Shown here piece by piece: positions 1 through 12,626 of a stretch of 64,000 bases of DNA (its first letter is position 1; each line of letters begins with the position of its first letter). Source of the stretch: Pseudomonadota bacterium (GTDB lineage Bacteria > Pseudomonadota > Alphaproteobacteria > Rhodobacterales > Rhodobacteraceae); the NCBI GenBank assembly GCA_018240425.1, contig JAFEFU010000019.1:106824-170823 (forward strand), in the 5' to 3' direction. Below the pieces are notes generated by a model that made no database searches, was not told where the DNA came from, and worked only from the letters and a program-made list of their open reading frames with translations. Position numbers and translations under genes: made by a program.

Positions 1-61
1 TCCGTCCCTCGCCCCCCGGCTGGGCGCCCTTTTCGGTCAGCGTTCGGTCGTCGGGGATCAT
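1..61 (-). CDS. N-terminal fragment of an unidentified protein, cut by the window edge
   Basis: An ATG at 61-59 on the minus strand opens a frame that stays open to the window edge, giving about 20 residues (MIPDDRTLTEKGAQPGG...). It starts 11 bases after the stop of the small membrane protein gene, so it is probably the next cistron of the corrinoid-protein operon. In related bacteria a DUF1638 gene often follows the corrinoid gene and has a similarly polar start, but 20 residues are too few to identify the family. The identity is a guess. Confidence 0.35.
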   Translation of the reverse strand, partial: MIPDDRTLTEKGAQPGGEGR

Positions 62-72
62 TTGCCCGGGCC

Positions 73-249
73 TCATTTGCCCTTGCGCCCCTGCCAGTGC
101 GCAACCAGCGTCGCGATCAGGAGAAGCGGGCCGAGCGCAGCCATCCACCCCGGCTGGACATCGCCCGAGACCGCGTAAGCCAGAGCGATCGTCGCGGCCC
201 CGACAACGATGACGGCGGCGATGGTCAGCAGAAGCCGGGCGCGGGTCAT
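73..249 (-). CDS. Small two-helix membrane protein, 58 aa
   Basis: The 58-residue frame runs from ATG at 249 to TGA at 73. It begins MTRARLLLT, with a basic N-terminus, a hydrophobic segment at about residues 6-27, a short polar turn (SGDVQPGW), a second hydrophobic segment at about 36-50, and a basic tail ending RKGK. It lies between the corrinoid-protein gene (about 120 bases upstream) and the partial gene at the window edge (11 bases downstream), all on the same strand, which suggests one operon. No function can be named; it may be a small inner-membrane accessory of the methyl-transfer operon. Confidence 0.55.
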   Translation of the reverse strand: MTRARLLLTIAAVIVVGAATIALAYAVSGDVQPGWMAALGPLLLIATLVAHWQGRKGK

Positions 250-369
250 GGGGCTCTCCAGTTTCCTACCAATCTGGGGGCGCGGGGCGGTCTTGCCAAT
301 CCCCGAAAGCGAAAGGCCCCGGTGCGCGCCTGCGCCCCCAGGGCCTTCGGTCTGCCGTCAGGGCGCGGT

Positions 370-1068
<699 letters not shown>

Positions 1069-1207
1069 GATCCGTCTCCTGCCAGCCTTTGCGCAGGTAA
1101 TTACCGGGCGGGGCCGCTGTCAACTTGGCGGATTGCGACGCTCAGCACGACAGGGGCGACGAAAGCGGCATGGGCGGGCCGGGCGCAGGCGGCGGGGACT
1201 TGTGTTT

Positions 1208-1222
1208 GTTCTCTTTATGTTC
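1208..1222 (+). promoter_or_regulatory. LexA-type SOS box (GTTC-N7-GTTC)
   Basis: Two GTTC direct repeats at 1208-1211 and 1219-1222 are separated by exactly 7 bases. This is the LexA operator form known for Alphaproteobacteria. It lies 11 bases upstream of the ATG of the radical SAM gene, where repressor binding would block transcription or initiation. The match is exact, but only 8 specified bases are involved and binding is unproven. Confidence 0.6.
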
Positions 1223-1233
1223 CAGATTGCGCC

Positions 1234-2316
1234 ATGCCCCTGCCGCCCCCCGATCCCTTCCTGCGCCTGAAGGCGCGCGGTTCCGCCACCAACGGGTCCG
1301 GGCGGTTCGAGCCCTATGGCCGCGAGGTTGCGCATGACGGCTGGGACATCCCCGAGGAGGAGCGGCTCCTGCGCACCGAGGTCAGCGAGGAGAGGCCGCG
1401 CTCGGTCGTCAACTTCGTCCGCTCGCCCGATCTGCCGTTCGACCGGACGCTGAACCCCTACCGGGGCTGCGAACATGGCTGTTCCTATTGTTTCGCCCGC
1501 CCGACCCATGCCTGGCTCGGCCTGTCGCCGGGGCTGGATTTCGAGACCCGGCTGGTGGCGCGGCCCGAGGCGCCAGCCGTCCTTGCGCGCGAACTGGGGC
1601 GCAAGTCCTATCGGGTGGCGCCTCTGGCCATCGGCACCAACACCGACCCCTACCAGCCGATCGAGGCGCGCTACCGGATCATGCGGGCGGTGCTTCAGGT
1701 GCTGTCGGACTGGAACCATCCGGTCGCGATCGTGACCAAGGGAGCGCTGATCGAGCGTGACATCGACATCCTGGCCGACATGGCGCGGCGCGATCTCGTG
1801 CAGGTCGGAGTGTCGGTGACGACGCTCGACTCTGCGCTCTGCCGCGCGCTCGAGCCGCGCGCACCCGCGCCGGCGAGGCGGCTCGCGACGATCGGGGCGC
1901 TGAGCGCGGCGGGGGTGCCGGTCCGGGTCATGGTCGCGCCGGTGATCCCGGTGCTGACCGAGGCGGAGATGGAGGCGATCCTGGCCGCGGCGGCCGAGGC
2001 CGGGGCGGGGGCCGCGGCCTGGATCCTTCTGCGCCTGCCCCTGGAAGTGGCGCCGCTCTTCCGCGACTGGCTGGCGCGCCACGCGCCGCTGACGGCCGCT
2101 CATGTGATGAACCGGCTGCGCGAGATGCGGGGCGGGGCGGACTATGATGCGGACTGGGGCAAGCGGATGCGCGGCGAGGGGGTCCATGCCGACCTGATCG
2201 CCCGCCGCTTCGCCATCGCCTGCCGCAGGCTGGGCCTCGACCGGCCGCTGCCCCGGCTCGATTGCGAACGGTTTTGCGCCCCGCCGCGCGCGGGCGACCA
2301 GCTTTCCCTGTTCTGA
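1234..2316 (+). CDS. Radical SAM protein, SplB-like (PA0069 family)
   Basis: The 360-residue protein carries the radical SAM cluster motif C79-x3-C83-x2-C86 (CEHGCSYCFARP), followed by features of the SplB-like PA0069 family: GTNTDPYQPIE near residue 135 and IVTKGALIERD near 168. The family is related to spore photoproduct lyase and is suspected to act on DNA damage, but its reaction is unknown. The open frame extends upstream to base 97, but that part is antisense to the corrinoid gene. The ATG at 1234 (MPLPPPDPFLRLKARG) agrees with family N-termini. A LexA-type box sits just upstream, so DNA-damage induction is likely. Confidence 0.93.
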   Translation: MPLPPPDPFLRLKARGSATNGSGRFEPYGREVAHDGWDIPEEERLLRTEVSEERPRSVVNFVRSPDLPFDRTLNPYRGCEHGCSYCFARPTHAWLGLSPGLDFETRLVARPEAPAVLARELGRKSYRVAPLAIGTNTDPYQPIEARYRIMRAVLQVLSDWNHPVAIVTKGALIERDIDILADMARRDLVQVGVSVTTLDSALCRALEPRAPAPARRLATIGALSAAGVPVRVMVAPVIPVLTEAEMEAILAAAAEAGAGAAAWILLRLPLEVAPLFRDWLARHAPLTAAHVMNRLREMRGGADYDADWGKRMRGEGVHADLIARRFAIACRRLGLDRPLPRLDCERFCAPPRAGDQLSLF

Positions 2317-2423
2317 CCGCCTTGCGGGGCAGGGCGGCTGTTGCCTTGCCGCTATCAATAACGCTTCCGTGATGGTATGGTGCGCGAATTGGATTCAATC
2401 ATCAAATTTGAAGGGGGGCTGTG

Positions 2424-2858
2424 ATGTATAGACATGTGATTGTACCGACCGACGGCTCCGACGTGGGCACGAGAGCTGTCGAGGAGGGGCTGGAACTGGC
2501 CCGCTCTATCGGGGCGAAGCTGACGATCGTGACGGTCCTGCACCATTTCCATCCGCTGGACTACTCGCCCGACTCGATCGTCGAGGCCCTGGACCCGCAT
2601 CAGGCCGAGATCGACCACCATGTGAAGGCCGACGACCTGCTGGAGCGGAAGGTCCGCGCCTCGGGCGTGGCCTGCTCTCACATCCGCGTCAGGCACGACC
2701 ATCTGTGCGAAGCGGTCCGCATGGCGGCCGCGGCGCAGGATTGCGACCTGATCGTGATGCCGGCGCATGTGCGCAACGGCTGGCTGAGCGGGAGCATCGA
2801 CGCCGAGACCGTCCGGCTCCTGTCCAACTCGAACGTGCCGGTCCTCGTCCTTCACTGA
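2424..2858 (+). CDS. Universal stress protein (UspA family), copy 1
   Basis: This 144-residue single-domain UspA protein starts MYRHVIVPTDGS and ends with the NVPVLVLH strand typical of the fold. The ATG at 2424 is chosen over the GTG at 2421 because it gives better spacing from the AAGGGGGG ribosome site (2411-2418) and exactly matches the length of the paralogue downstream. The two paralogues share the N-terminus, [15 protein letters not shown] and the C-terminus, so they arose by tandem duplication. The classical ATP-binding Gx2Gx9G(S/T) pattern is not obvious, suggesting a non-nucleotide or divergent type. The client is unknown. Confidence 0.93.
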   Translation: MYRHVIVPTDGSDVGTRAVEEGLELARSIGAKLTIVTVLHHFHPLDYSPDSIVEALDPHQAEIDHHVKADDLLERKVRASGVACSHIRVRHDHLCEAVRMAAAAQDCDLIVMPAHVRNGWLSGSIDAETVRLLSNSNVPVLVLH

Positions 2859-2973
2859 CCGCGGCGGGCCAGCTTTCCCTGTTCCGGCGGGCGGCGCGGG
2901 TGTAGCATTCCCGCATGGCCCGCTGCCGGACATTTGCGAACGGGCCGCTGCAACCGGTTGAAAGGAAGCGCGA

Positions 2974-3408
2974 ATGTTCAGGCACATCATCGTCCCGACC
3001 GACGGATCGCAGGTCGGGGAGAGGGCCGTCGAGCAGGGGCTGGAACTGGCACGGGCCAACGGCGCGAAGCTGACCATCCTGACCGTCCTGCAACCGCTGA
3101 TCATCTATTCCGTCGCCCATGAACTCGTGGTCGATCTGGGCGAGCGCCAGCACGAGGAGACCGAGCGCCACAAGCGCGACGACCGCCGCCTGGAAGAGAT
3201 GGTCCGCGCCTCGGGCGTCGACTGCACCCATATCGAGGCCGAAGACATGCATCTGAGCGAGGCCGTCCACCAGACGGCGCTGGCGCAGGGCTGCGACCTG
3301 ATCGTGATGCCCGCGCATGAACGCTACGGGCTTCTGGGCAAGGCGGTGGACAGCGAGACGGTGAAGCTTCTGTCCAAGTCGCACCTGCCGGTGCTGGTCC
3401 TGCGCTAG
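2974..3408 (+). CDS. Universal stress protein (UspA family), copy 2
   Basis: This is the second, same-length (144 aa) copy of the UspA fold, starting [15 protein letters not shown] and ending HLPVLVLR. A good ribosome site (GAAAGGAAG) precedes the ATG. It is 115 bases from the first copy, so the two may be co-transcribed or separately controlled. The middle regions differ most, which would allow different partners. Function within stress physiology cannot be specified from sequence. Confidence 0.93.
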   Translation: MFRHIIVPTDGSQVGERAVEQGLELARANGAKLTILTVLQPLIIYSVAHELVVDLGERQHEETERHKRDDRRLEEMVRASGVDCTHIEAEDMHLSEAVHQTALAQGCDLIVMPAHERYGLLGKAVDSETVKLLSKSHLPVLVLR

Positions 3409-3518
3409 ACGGGGCGCGGGTCTCTCGCAGGTGCAGAAAACCCTTGTGGACAGGCCAATGGCCCGGCGCTAAACCGGCAGGACCGGCATTGCCGCGCCCT
3501 CATGGAGTCCGCCGCCCG

Positions 3519-6178
<2,660 letters not shown>

Positions 6179-6182
<4 letters not shown>

Positions 6183-6490
6183 GCGGGGCGGCCGCAACGG
6201 GGGCGAAAGGCGCCTTCTGGATCGCGCATGTCAAGGTGCTGGATGCCGAGCGCTATGGCAGGTATGCGGCGCTGGCCGGCCCGGCGATCGCCGCGCATGG
6301 CGGGGTCTTCCTTGCGCGCGGCGGCCGCTACGTCCAGCTGGAAGGCAACGATCGGGCGCGCAACGTGGTGGCGCGCTTCCCCTCGCTCGAGGCGGCGGTG
6401 GCCTGTTATCACAGCCCCGAATATCAGGCGGCGCTCGCCCATGCCAGGGGCGCGTCCGAGCGCGACCTGATGGTGGTCGAGGAAGGGTGA
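6179..6490 (+). CDS. DUF1330 family protein
   Basis: This 103-residue protein has the dimeric alpha-beta barrel (ferredoxin-like) layout of DUF1330: [18 protein letters not shown], then [17 protein letters not shown], then [20 protein letters not shown]. The last two blocks are family hallmarks. The ATG overlaps the alaS stop (ATGA), so it is the second gene of an alaS operon. DUF1330 proteins have no agreed function; a small-molecule or stress role is possible. Confidence 0.88.
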
Positions 6491-6518
6491 GGCGGCCGGT
6501 CGCCTTCAGTCCGGGCCG

Positions 6519-6983
6519 TCAGTCGGGGACCGGCAGGACCGTGGTTTCCTTGATTTCCTCCATCACGAAGCTGGCCGAGACGTCGGCCAGCTCGACCCGC
6601 CTGACCAGCGCCTGATAGAGCCGGTCGTAATCCTTCACGTCGCTGACCCTTGCGCGGATCAGATAGTCGAGGTCGCCGGTCATCCGGTAGGCCCCGAGGA
6701 TCTCGGGCATGTCGCGGGTGGCGCGGGCGAACTGGTCCAGCCAGTCGGGCGCGTGGCGGTCGGTGCGGATCAGCATGAACACGGTCAGGCCAAGCCCCAG
6801 GCGGTCGGGGTCCAGCAGCGCCACCCGCGCCCGGATGAGGCCCGCCGCCTCGAGCAGCTTGATCCGCCGCCAGACGGCATTGCGCGACAGGCCGACCCTT
6901 TCGCCGATCTCCTCGAGCGGCATATCCGCATCAGTTTGCAGAAGTCTCAGGATCTTGCTGTCAAATCTGTCAATTTTCTCCAT
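6519..6983 (-). CDS. Lrp/AsnC family transcriptional regulator
   Basis: The 154-residue protein has an N-terminal winged helix-turn-helix (about residues 1-60; LSRNAVWRRIKLLEAAGLI) and a C-terminal RAM/AsnC ligand domain (about 65-145; AYRMTGDLDYLIRARVSDVKDYD). It is divergent from the small DUF6356-like membrane gene, with 114 bases between the starts. By family habit it may control itself and that neighbour in response to an amino acid. The effector is unknown. Confidence 0.94.
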   Translation of the reverse strand: MEKIDRFDSKILRLLQTDADMPLEEIGERVGLSRNAVWRRIKLLEAAGLIRARVALLDPDRLGLGLTVFMLIRTDRHAPDWLDQFARATRDMPEILGAYRMTGDLDYLIRARVSDVKDYDRLYQALVRRVELADVSASFVMEEIKETTVLPVPD

Positions 6984-7097
6984 TTTTGCCGATATAGTGG
7001 GAAATCATCAACCGAACAAGGCCAGGATGCCGGAAAGAATGCGACCACTTCCCAAGCCCTTCGCGATATTCTGTCGGGACCGGAACAGGAGGAAACC

Positions 7098-7304
7098 ATG
7101 ATCGCCAGGATTTTCACCGACCATCCCGCCAGCGTGGGCGAAAGCTATCTGGAGCACGCGGCCTTTGCCTCGCGCTTTTCGCTGGTGCTGTTTGGCGCGG
7201 CCTTCGCGGCGCTGATCCACGCCATCCTGCCCTTCACCTTCGAAAAGACCGCCAGCACCACCGTGGCGCGTCTTTACGAGCGGACCCGCAACCGGGGAAA
7301 ATGA
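7098..7304 (+). CDS. DUF6356-like small membrane protein, 68 aa
   Basis: The 68-residue protein begins MIARIFTDHPASVGESYLEHAAFA. It has one hydrophobic segment at about 28-50 and a basic tail (RLYERTRNRGK). The pattern TDHPxSVGExYxEH matches the small DUF6356-type proteins of Rhodobacteraceae. A very strong ribosome site (AGGAGG) lies 6 bases before the ATG. It is divergent from the Lrp-type gene and 5 bases before the amidotransferase gene, so it probably leads a two-gene operon. No function is known. Confidence 0.72.
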   Translation: MIARIFTDHPASVGESYLEHAAFASRFSLVLFGAAFAALIHAILPFTFEKTASTTVARLYERTRNRGK

Positions 7305-7309
7305 CCTGA

Positions 7310-8110
7310 ATGTGCAGATGGGCGGCCTATATCGGCGATCCGATCTTTCTTGAGGAAATCGTCAGCCGCCCCGGCCATTCGCTGGTGCGCCAGAGCCACG
7401 AGGCGGTGGAATGCCGCACCGCCATCAATGCCGACGGGTTCGGCCTGGCCTGGTATGGCGACCATGCCGAACCCGGCCTTTTCCGCGACATCCTGCCGGC
7501 CTGGTCGGACCCGAACCTCGCGTCCCTGACCCGGCAGGTCAGATCGCGGCTGTTTCTGGCTCATGTCCGCGCCTCGACCGGCACCGCGACCAGCCGCAAC
7601 AACTGCCACCCGTTCGCGGTCGGGCGGTGGACCTTCATGCACAACGGCCAGATCGGCGGCTATGACCGGTTCCGCCGCGACGCCGAGATGATGATCCCGG
7701 ACGCGCTTTACCCGCACCGCAAGGGCGCGACCGACAGCGAGGCCCTGTTTCTGGTGGCCTTGGGCGAGGGGCTGGACGATGACCCGAAGGGGGCGCTGGA
7801 GCGCGCCACCGCGCGGATGGAGGCCCTGTCGCGCGCCAAGGGCTGCGCCCCGCATTTCCGCATGACCGCCGCCTTTGCCGATGGCGAGCGGCTTCATGCG
7901 GTGCGCTATGCGTCCGACGATCAGGCGCCGACGCTTTATCACCGCTGGTCCGAGGCGCGCGCGGGCAGGGCGGTGGTGTCCGAGCCGCTCGAGGCCGGCG
8001 AATGCTGGGAGGCGGTTCCGCCGGGGTCCTTCTGCACGTTCGAGGGCGCGGGGGTGCGGATCGAACGCTTCGCTCCGCGGCCGGACGAGGCCGCACTGGC
8101 GGCGGAATAG
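7310..8110 (+). CDS. Class II glutamine amidotransferase (YafJ/EgtC-like)
   Basis: The protein (266 aa) begins Met-Cys. Removal of Met would expose Cys2, the N-terminal nucleophile of Ntn-type class II amidotransferases. Other family blocks are ADGFGLAWYGD near residue 42, FLAHVRASTGT near 83 and HPFAVGRWTFMHNGQIGGY near 100. Family members hydrolyse gamma-glutamyl bonds or act as EgtC-like amidohydrolases. No ergothioneine genes are visible here, so the substrate is open. The start lies 5 bases after the small membrane gene. Confidence 0.9.
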   Translation: MCRWAAYIGDPIFLEEIVSRPGHSLVRQSHEAVECRTAINADGFGLAWYGDHAEPGLFRDILPAWSDPNLASLTRQVRSRLFLAHVRASTGTATSRNNCHPFAVGRWTFMHNGQIGGYDRFRRDAEMMIPDALYPHRKGATDSEALFLVALGEGLDDDPKGALERATARMEALSRAKGCAPHFRMTAAFADGERLHAVRYASDDQAPTLYHRWSEARAGRAVVSEPLEAGECWEAVPPGSFCTFEGAGVRIERFAPRPDEAALAAE

Positions 8111-8238
8111 GCGCACGGCCCGGCGGCTTTGGCCGGACGGGAAACGGCCGCCCGGCCCTGCGCCCTGATGCCGCGCGCCAGCCTTGCCGCGCCCGCGGCG
8201 GCCGAGACCATGAGCGTCACATGCCGCGGCGGCGGACC

Positions 8239-10056
8239 TCAGCCCGCCCGGCTCTGCCGCTTGCGCTCATGCGGATCGAGGTGGCGCTTGCGGATCCGCA
8301 CGATCTTGGGCGTCACCTCGACAAGTTCGTCATCCTCGACATAGGCGATGGATTCCTCGAGGCTCAGCCGCACCGGCGTGGTCAGGCGCACGGCCTCGTC
8401 GGTGCCGCTGGCGCGGATGTTGGTCAGCTTCTTGCCCTTCAGGGGGTTCACTTCCAGGTCGTTGTCGCGGGAATGCTCGCCGATGATCATCCCCTCATAG
8501 ACCTGTTCCTGCGCGCCGATGAACAGTTTGCCGCGTTCCTCGAGGTTCCAGAGCGCATAGGCGACCGAGACGCCGTTCTCCATGCTGATGAGAACGCCGA
8601 CCCGCCGGCCCTGGATCGCGCCCTTGTGCGGCACCCAGCCGTGGAAGATGCGATTGAGGACACCGGTGCCGCGGGTGTCGGTCAGGAACTGGCCGTGATA
8701 GCCGATCAGCCCGCGCGAGGGCACATGGGCGACGATGCGGGTCTTGCCGACCCCGGCGGGGCGCATCTCGACCAGGTCGCCCTTGCGCTCTCCGGTCAGC
8801 TTGTCGATGACCGCGCCGGTATAGTCGTCGTCGACGTCGATGATGACTTCCTCGACCGGCTCCATCTTCTGGCCGTCCTCGTCGCGGAAGATGACGCGGG
8901 GGCGCGAGATCGACAGCTCAAACCCTTCGCGGCGCATGTTCTCGATCAGGACGCCCATCTGCAACTCGCCGCGGCCCGAGACGATGAAGGCCTCGCCGCC
9001 CGGCGTATCCTCGATGCGGATGGCGACGTTTGATTCGGCCTCTTTCATCAGCCGCTCGCGGATGACGCGGGATTGCACCTTGTTGCCGTCACGCCCGGCA
9101 AGCGGGCTGTCGTTGATGCCGAAGGTGACCGAGATGGTCGGCGGGTCGATCGGCTGGGCGGGAAGGGCGCTGTCGACCTCGAGCGCGCAGAGCGTGTCGG
9201 CGACGGTGGCCCTGGACATGCCGGCCAGGGTGACGATGTCGCCGGCCTGCGCCTCGTCCACCGCGGTCTGGCTGAGGCCGCGGAAGGCGAGGATCTTGGT
9301 CACGCGGAACTGCTCGATCCGCTCGCTGTCGCGGTTGAGGGCCTTGATCGTCTCGCCCACCCGGATCGTGCCGGATTCGATGCGACCGGTCAGGATGCGG
9401 CCGATGAACGGGTCGGCGGACAGCGTGGTGGCAAGCATGCGGAAGGGTGCGTCCGCCTGGGCGATCTGCCGCGGCGCCGGGACATGGCGCACGATCATGT
9501 CGAACAGCGCCGAGAGATCCTTGCGCGGCCCCTCCAGCGTCTCGTCCGCCCAGCCGGCGCGGCCCGAGGCGTAGACATGCGGGAAATCGAGCTGCTCGTC
9601 GCTGGCGCCGAGGTTGGCGAAAAGGTCGAACACCTCGTTCAGCGCCCGGTCGGGTTCGGCGTCGGGCTTGTCGACCTTGTTGACGACGACGATGGGGCGC
9701 AGGCCAAGCGCCAGCGCCTTGGAGGTGACGAATTTGGTCTGCGGCATCGGCCCTTCGGCGGCATCGACCAGGAGGCAGACGCCATCGACCATGTTCAGGA
9801 TGCGCTCGACCTCGCCGCCGAAATCGGCGTGGCCGGGGGTGTCGACGATGTTGATGCGCGTCCCCTTCCATTCGACCGAGGTGCACTTGGCCAGGATGGT
9901 GATGCCGCGCTCGCGCTCGATGTCGTTGCTGTCCATCGCCCGTTCCGAGACCTGCTGGTTCTCGCGGAAGGCGCCGGACTGTTTCAGAAGCTCGTCGACC
10001 AGCGTCGTCTTGCCGTGGTCGACGTGCGCGATGATCGCGATGTTGCGGATGTCCAT
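8239..10056 (-). CDS. typA: Ribosome-associated translational GTPase TypA/BipA
   Basis: This 605-residue GTPase of the elongation-factor family starts [24 protein letters not shown]. It contains the P-loop (AHVDHGKT), [14 protein letters not shown] (G3), NKVDKPDA (G4), the EF-G-like domains III and V and the BipA-specific C-terminal domain. TypA binds 70S ribosomes and helps ribosome assembly and growth under stress. The start at 10056 gives the family length; the in-frame extension to 10113 has no support. It stands as a single gene. Confidence 0.97.
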   Translation of the reverse strand: MDIRNIAIIAHVDHGKTTLVDELLKQSGAFRENQQVSERAMDSNDIERERGITILAKCTSVEWKGTRINIVDTPGHADFGGEVERILNMVDGVCLLVDAAEGPMPQTKFVTSKALALGLRPIVVVNKVDKPDAEPDRALNEVFDLFANLGASDEQLDFPHVYASGRAGWADETLEGPRKDLSALFDMIVRHVPAPRQIAQADAPFRMLATTLSADPFIGRILTGRIESGTIRVGETIKALNRDSERIEQFRVTKILAFRGLSQTAVDEAQAGDIVTLAGMSRATVADTLCALEVDSALPAQPIDPPTISVTFGINDSPLAGRDGNKVQSRVIRERLMKEAESNVAIRIEDTPGGEAFIVSGRGELQMGVLIENMRREGFELSISRPRVIFRDEDGQKMEPVEEVIIDVDDDYTGAVIDKLTGERKGDLVEMRPAGVGKTRIVAHVPSRGLIGYHGQFLTDTRGTGVLNRIFHGWVPHKGAIQGRRVGVLISMENGVSVAYALWNLEERGKLFIGAQEQVYEGMIIGEHSRDNDLEVNPLKGKKLTNIRASGTDEAVRLTTPVRLSLEESIAYVEDDELVEVTPKIVRIRKRHLDPHERKRQSRAG

Positions 10057-10196
10057 CGGGAGGATACGCTTTCGTTTGTCGGAGGTTGGCCGCCCCTTAC
10101 AGGACAGGCGCACGAAAGGCCAGAGGGGTCTTGATGAGTGGGGGTGCCGCAGCTATCTCCCCCCTGACCGTCGCGAGCAGGGGCGACTGCGGCAAG

Positions 10197-11144
10197 TCAG
10201 GGCTGTTCCGCAGCCACCTCGGACCCGAACACGTCGGCTGTCACCTCCAGCATGTGCTGCGCGCCGCGGAGATGGCGCCTGGCGATCTCGCGCAGCCCGT
10301 CGTCGCTATCCCAGTCGCCTGAGATCTTGGTGTCAATTTCATCGGCAAGGATCGCGCGTTGGGCGGCGATCCGGTCTTGCCAATCTGGCGGCGCCTCATC
10401 GGGGTTTGGACGAGGATGAAGCCGGGCGGCGCGGTTCTTGCCGCTCAGACTCAGAAAGGCAAGCACGTTGATGCGCGGCGTCACCGCCTCGAACCGCTGA
10501 TCAGGATAGAGGGTTAGATGCCCTTGGCGCCCGCCGTGGCGCGTGGTGACTTGATTGAGGGAGCGGTTCTGCTCGAGCTCTTCCTTGAAGATGGTCCAAT
10601 AGCGTTCGCGAAGGGGCGCGATGCCAGGGTCAATGCGGTATTCCGTATCGCGGACTGCCTTGATCACCCGGTTCGGGCGCACGGCAACCTCGAAACGCAA
10701 GCCCGGCGGACCATCCCCAACGCGCAACATTCTAGGAACAACCGCCCAGAACGCCACATCGGCGGGAGTGTGATCGTTGAGCCACTCCAAAGCGGCACGG
10801 TGCTCGTCAGCGAAGGACTCGGCAAGCCAGATGGCCACCTTCGCGTCCGTCGCTGCCAGATAGGAGAGGGTCTTGCCAAGGTGGTCATGATCCGAACGCG
10901 CGAACTGGTTCTCGATCACGACAAGCTGATCGGTCTCTGCGTCACGGGCCAGAATGTCGAGCCGGAACGTGCCCGTATTAAGTTCTCTGTCAACGGGCAA
11001 TAGTTCCATGTCGATCGCACGACCGAGCCAAGCGAGGTTCTCCGGCAGAAACAGCCAGCGGGTGAACCCGGTGGCTTCGTGAAGGAAAACCGGCCGAAGC
11101 TCGGTCTCGATGATTTCGAGAACTGTCGGGAGGTCGTTCGCCAT
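10197..11144 (-). CDS. DUF4268 domain protein with nuclease-like N-terminus
   Basis: The 315-residue protein has an N-terminal half resembling a PD-(D/E)xK restriction-type fold ([31 protein letters not shown]: Asp, then E-x-N-Q, then a helix) and a C-terminal DUF4268-type half ([15 protein letters not shown]...). Proteins of this kind are often encoded in accessory or defence islands; their activity is not established. The start is 1 base after the icd stop, so translation is probably coupled to icd. GC content looks lower and codons less biased than in the flanking typA and icd, suggesting later acquisition. Confidence 0.75.
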   Translation of the reverse strand: MANDLPTVLEIIETELRPVFLHEATGFTRWLFLPENLAWLGRAIDMELLPVDRELNTGTFRLDILARDAETDQLVVIENQFARSDHDHLGKTLSYLAATDAKVAIWLAESFADEHRAALEWLNDHTPADVAFWAVVPRMLRVGDGPPGLRFEVAVRPNRVIKAVRDTEYRIDPGIAPLRERYWTIFKEELEQNRSLNQVTTRHGGRQGHLTLYPDQRFEAVTPRINVLAFLSLSGKNRAARLHPRPNPDEAPPDWQDRIAAQRAILADEIDTKISGDWDSDDGLREIARRHLRGAQHMLEVTADVFGSEVAAEQP

Positions 11145-11145
11145 C

Positions 11146-12360
11146 TCAGCCCTTCAGCGCCTTGTCCAGATACTCGTCCACCTTTTCCAGGTAGCCCATC
11201 GTCGTCAGCCATTTCTGGTCCGGCCCGACCAGCAGCGCCAGATCCTTGGTCATGAACCCGTCCTCGACCGTGTCGACCGTCACTTTCTCCAGCGTCCTGG
11301 CAAAGCGCATCAGCTGCTCGTTGCCGTCGAGTTTGGCGCGGTGCTTGAGGCCGCCGGTCCAGGCGTAGATCGAGGCGATGGAGTTGGTGGAGGTCGCCTT
11401 GCCCTTCTGGTGTTCGCGGAAGTGGCGGGTGACGGTGCCGTGGGCGGCCTCGGCCTCGACCACCTTGCCGTCGGGCGTCATCAGCACCGAGGTCATCAGG
11501 CCGAGCGAGCCGAAGCCCTGCGCCACAGTGTCGGACTGCACGTCGCCGTCGTAATTCTTGCAGGCCCAGACATAGCCGCCCGACCATTTGAGCGACGAGG
11601 CCACCATGTCGTCGATCAGCCGGTGTTCGTAGGTCAGGCCGCGTTTCTTGAACTCCCCGGCGAACTCCGCGTCGAAGACCTGCTGGAACAGATCCTTGAA
11701 GCGGCCGTCATAGGCCTTGAGGATGGTGTTCTTGGTCGAGAGATAGACCGGGAAGTTGCGGGCGAGCCCGTAGTTGAACGAGGCGTGGGCGAAGTCGATG
11801 ATCGACTGGTCGAGGTTGTACATGCCCATCGCCACCCCGGCGCCGGGCGAGCGGAACATCTCTTTCTCGATGACCTTGCCGTCCTCGCCCACGAACCTGA
11901 TCGTCAGCGTGCCCTTGCCGGGGAAGAGGAAGTCGGTGGCCTTGTACTGGTCGCCGAAGGCGTGGCGGCCGACGATGACCGGCTGGGTCCAGTGCGGCAC
12001 GAGACGGGGCACGTTCCTGCAGATGATCGGTTCGCGGAAGATGACGCCGCCGAGGATGTTGCGGATGGTGCCGTTGGGCGATTTCCACATTTCCTTGAGG
12101 TTGAATTCCTGAACCCGCGCCTCGTCGGGGGTGATGGTCGCGCATTTGACGCCGACGCCGTGTTTCTTGATGGCGTTGGCCGCGTCGACGGTGATCTGGT
12201 CGCCCGTCGCATCGCGGCTTTCGATGCCGAGATCGTAGTAGTGCAGGTCCACGTCGAGGTAGGGCAGGATCAGCTTTTTCTTGATGAAGTCCCAGATGAT
12301 CCGGGTCATCTCGTCGCCGTCGAGTTCGACGACGGGGTTTGCTACCTTGATCTTCGACAT
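11146..12360 (-). CDS. icd: NADP-dependent isocitrate dehydrogenase
   Basis: Icd oxidatively decarboxylates isocitrate to 2-oxoglutarate in the TCA cycle. The 404-residue length and sequence ([77 protein letters not shown]) identify the eukaryote-like homodimeric subfamily common in Alphaproteobacteria. The substrate-binding serine region lies in SPNGT. The gene is followed at once by a DUF4268 gene, an unusual partner. Confidence 0.98.
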   Translation of the reverse strand: MSKIKVANPVVELDGDEMTRIIWDFIKKKLILPYLDVDLHYYDLGIESRDATGDQITVDAANAIKKHGVGVKCATITPDEARVQEFNLKEMWKSPNGTIRNILGGVIFREPIICRNVPRLVPHWTQPVIVGRHAFGDQYKATDFLFPGKGTLTIRFVGEDGKVIEKEMFRSPGAGVAMGMYNLDQSIIDFAHASFNYGLARNFPVYLSTKNTILKAYDGRFKDLFQQVFDAEFAGEFKKRGLTYEHRLIDDMVASSLKWSGGYVWACKNYDGDVQSDTVAQGFGSLGLMTSVLMTPDGKVVEAEAAHGTVTRHFREHQKGKATSTNSIASIYAWTGGLKHRAKLDGNEQLMRFARTLEKVTVDTVEDGFMTKDLALLVGPDQKWLTTMGYLEKVDEYLDKALKG

Positions 12361-12422
12361 GTCCCTCTCCAGGCTGGCTGACTCGTTGGCGGTCTCTTAG
12401 CGGAAAAGGCAGGGCGGGGAAA

Positions 12423-12442
12423 GATGGTATGCGATGGTATGC
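12423..12442. repeat. Perfect 10-bp direct repeat
   Basis: The unit GATGGTATGC occurs twice head to tail, about 62 bases upstream of the icd start and 185 bases before the methyltransferase gene. It might be a regulator half-site pair for icd or a simple slippage product. The rest of this 266-base intergenic stretch shows no clear promoter or gene. Confidence 0.5.
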
Positions 12443-12626
12443 AGATTTCGGGGCCGAGAGTCCGGCAGCGCCACGGACCGCAATCCCTTGGGCAAATGGC
12501 CGAAGGCCGAGGGTGGCCGGGGTCCGGTCTTCGTGGTACGCGCCGGTTTGTCAGAGCCGGCACTGTATTCCCGTGCGCTCTTGCGGTAGGTGACGGTCCC
12601 AGCAGGGTAGAGAAAGGCTTGGCTTG

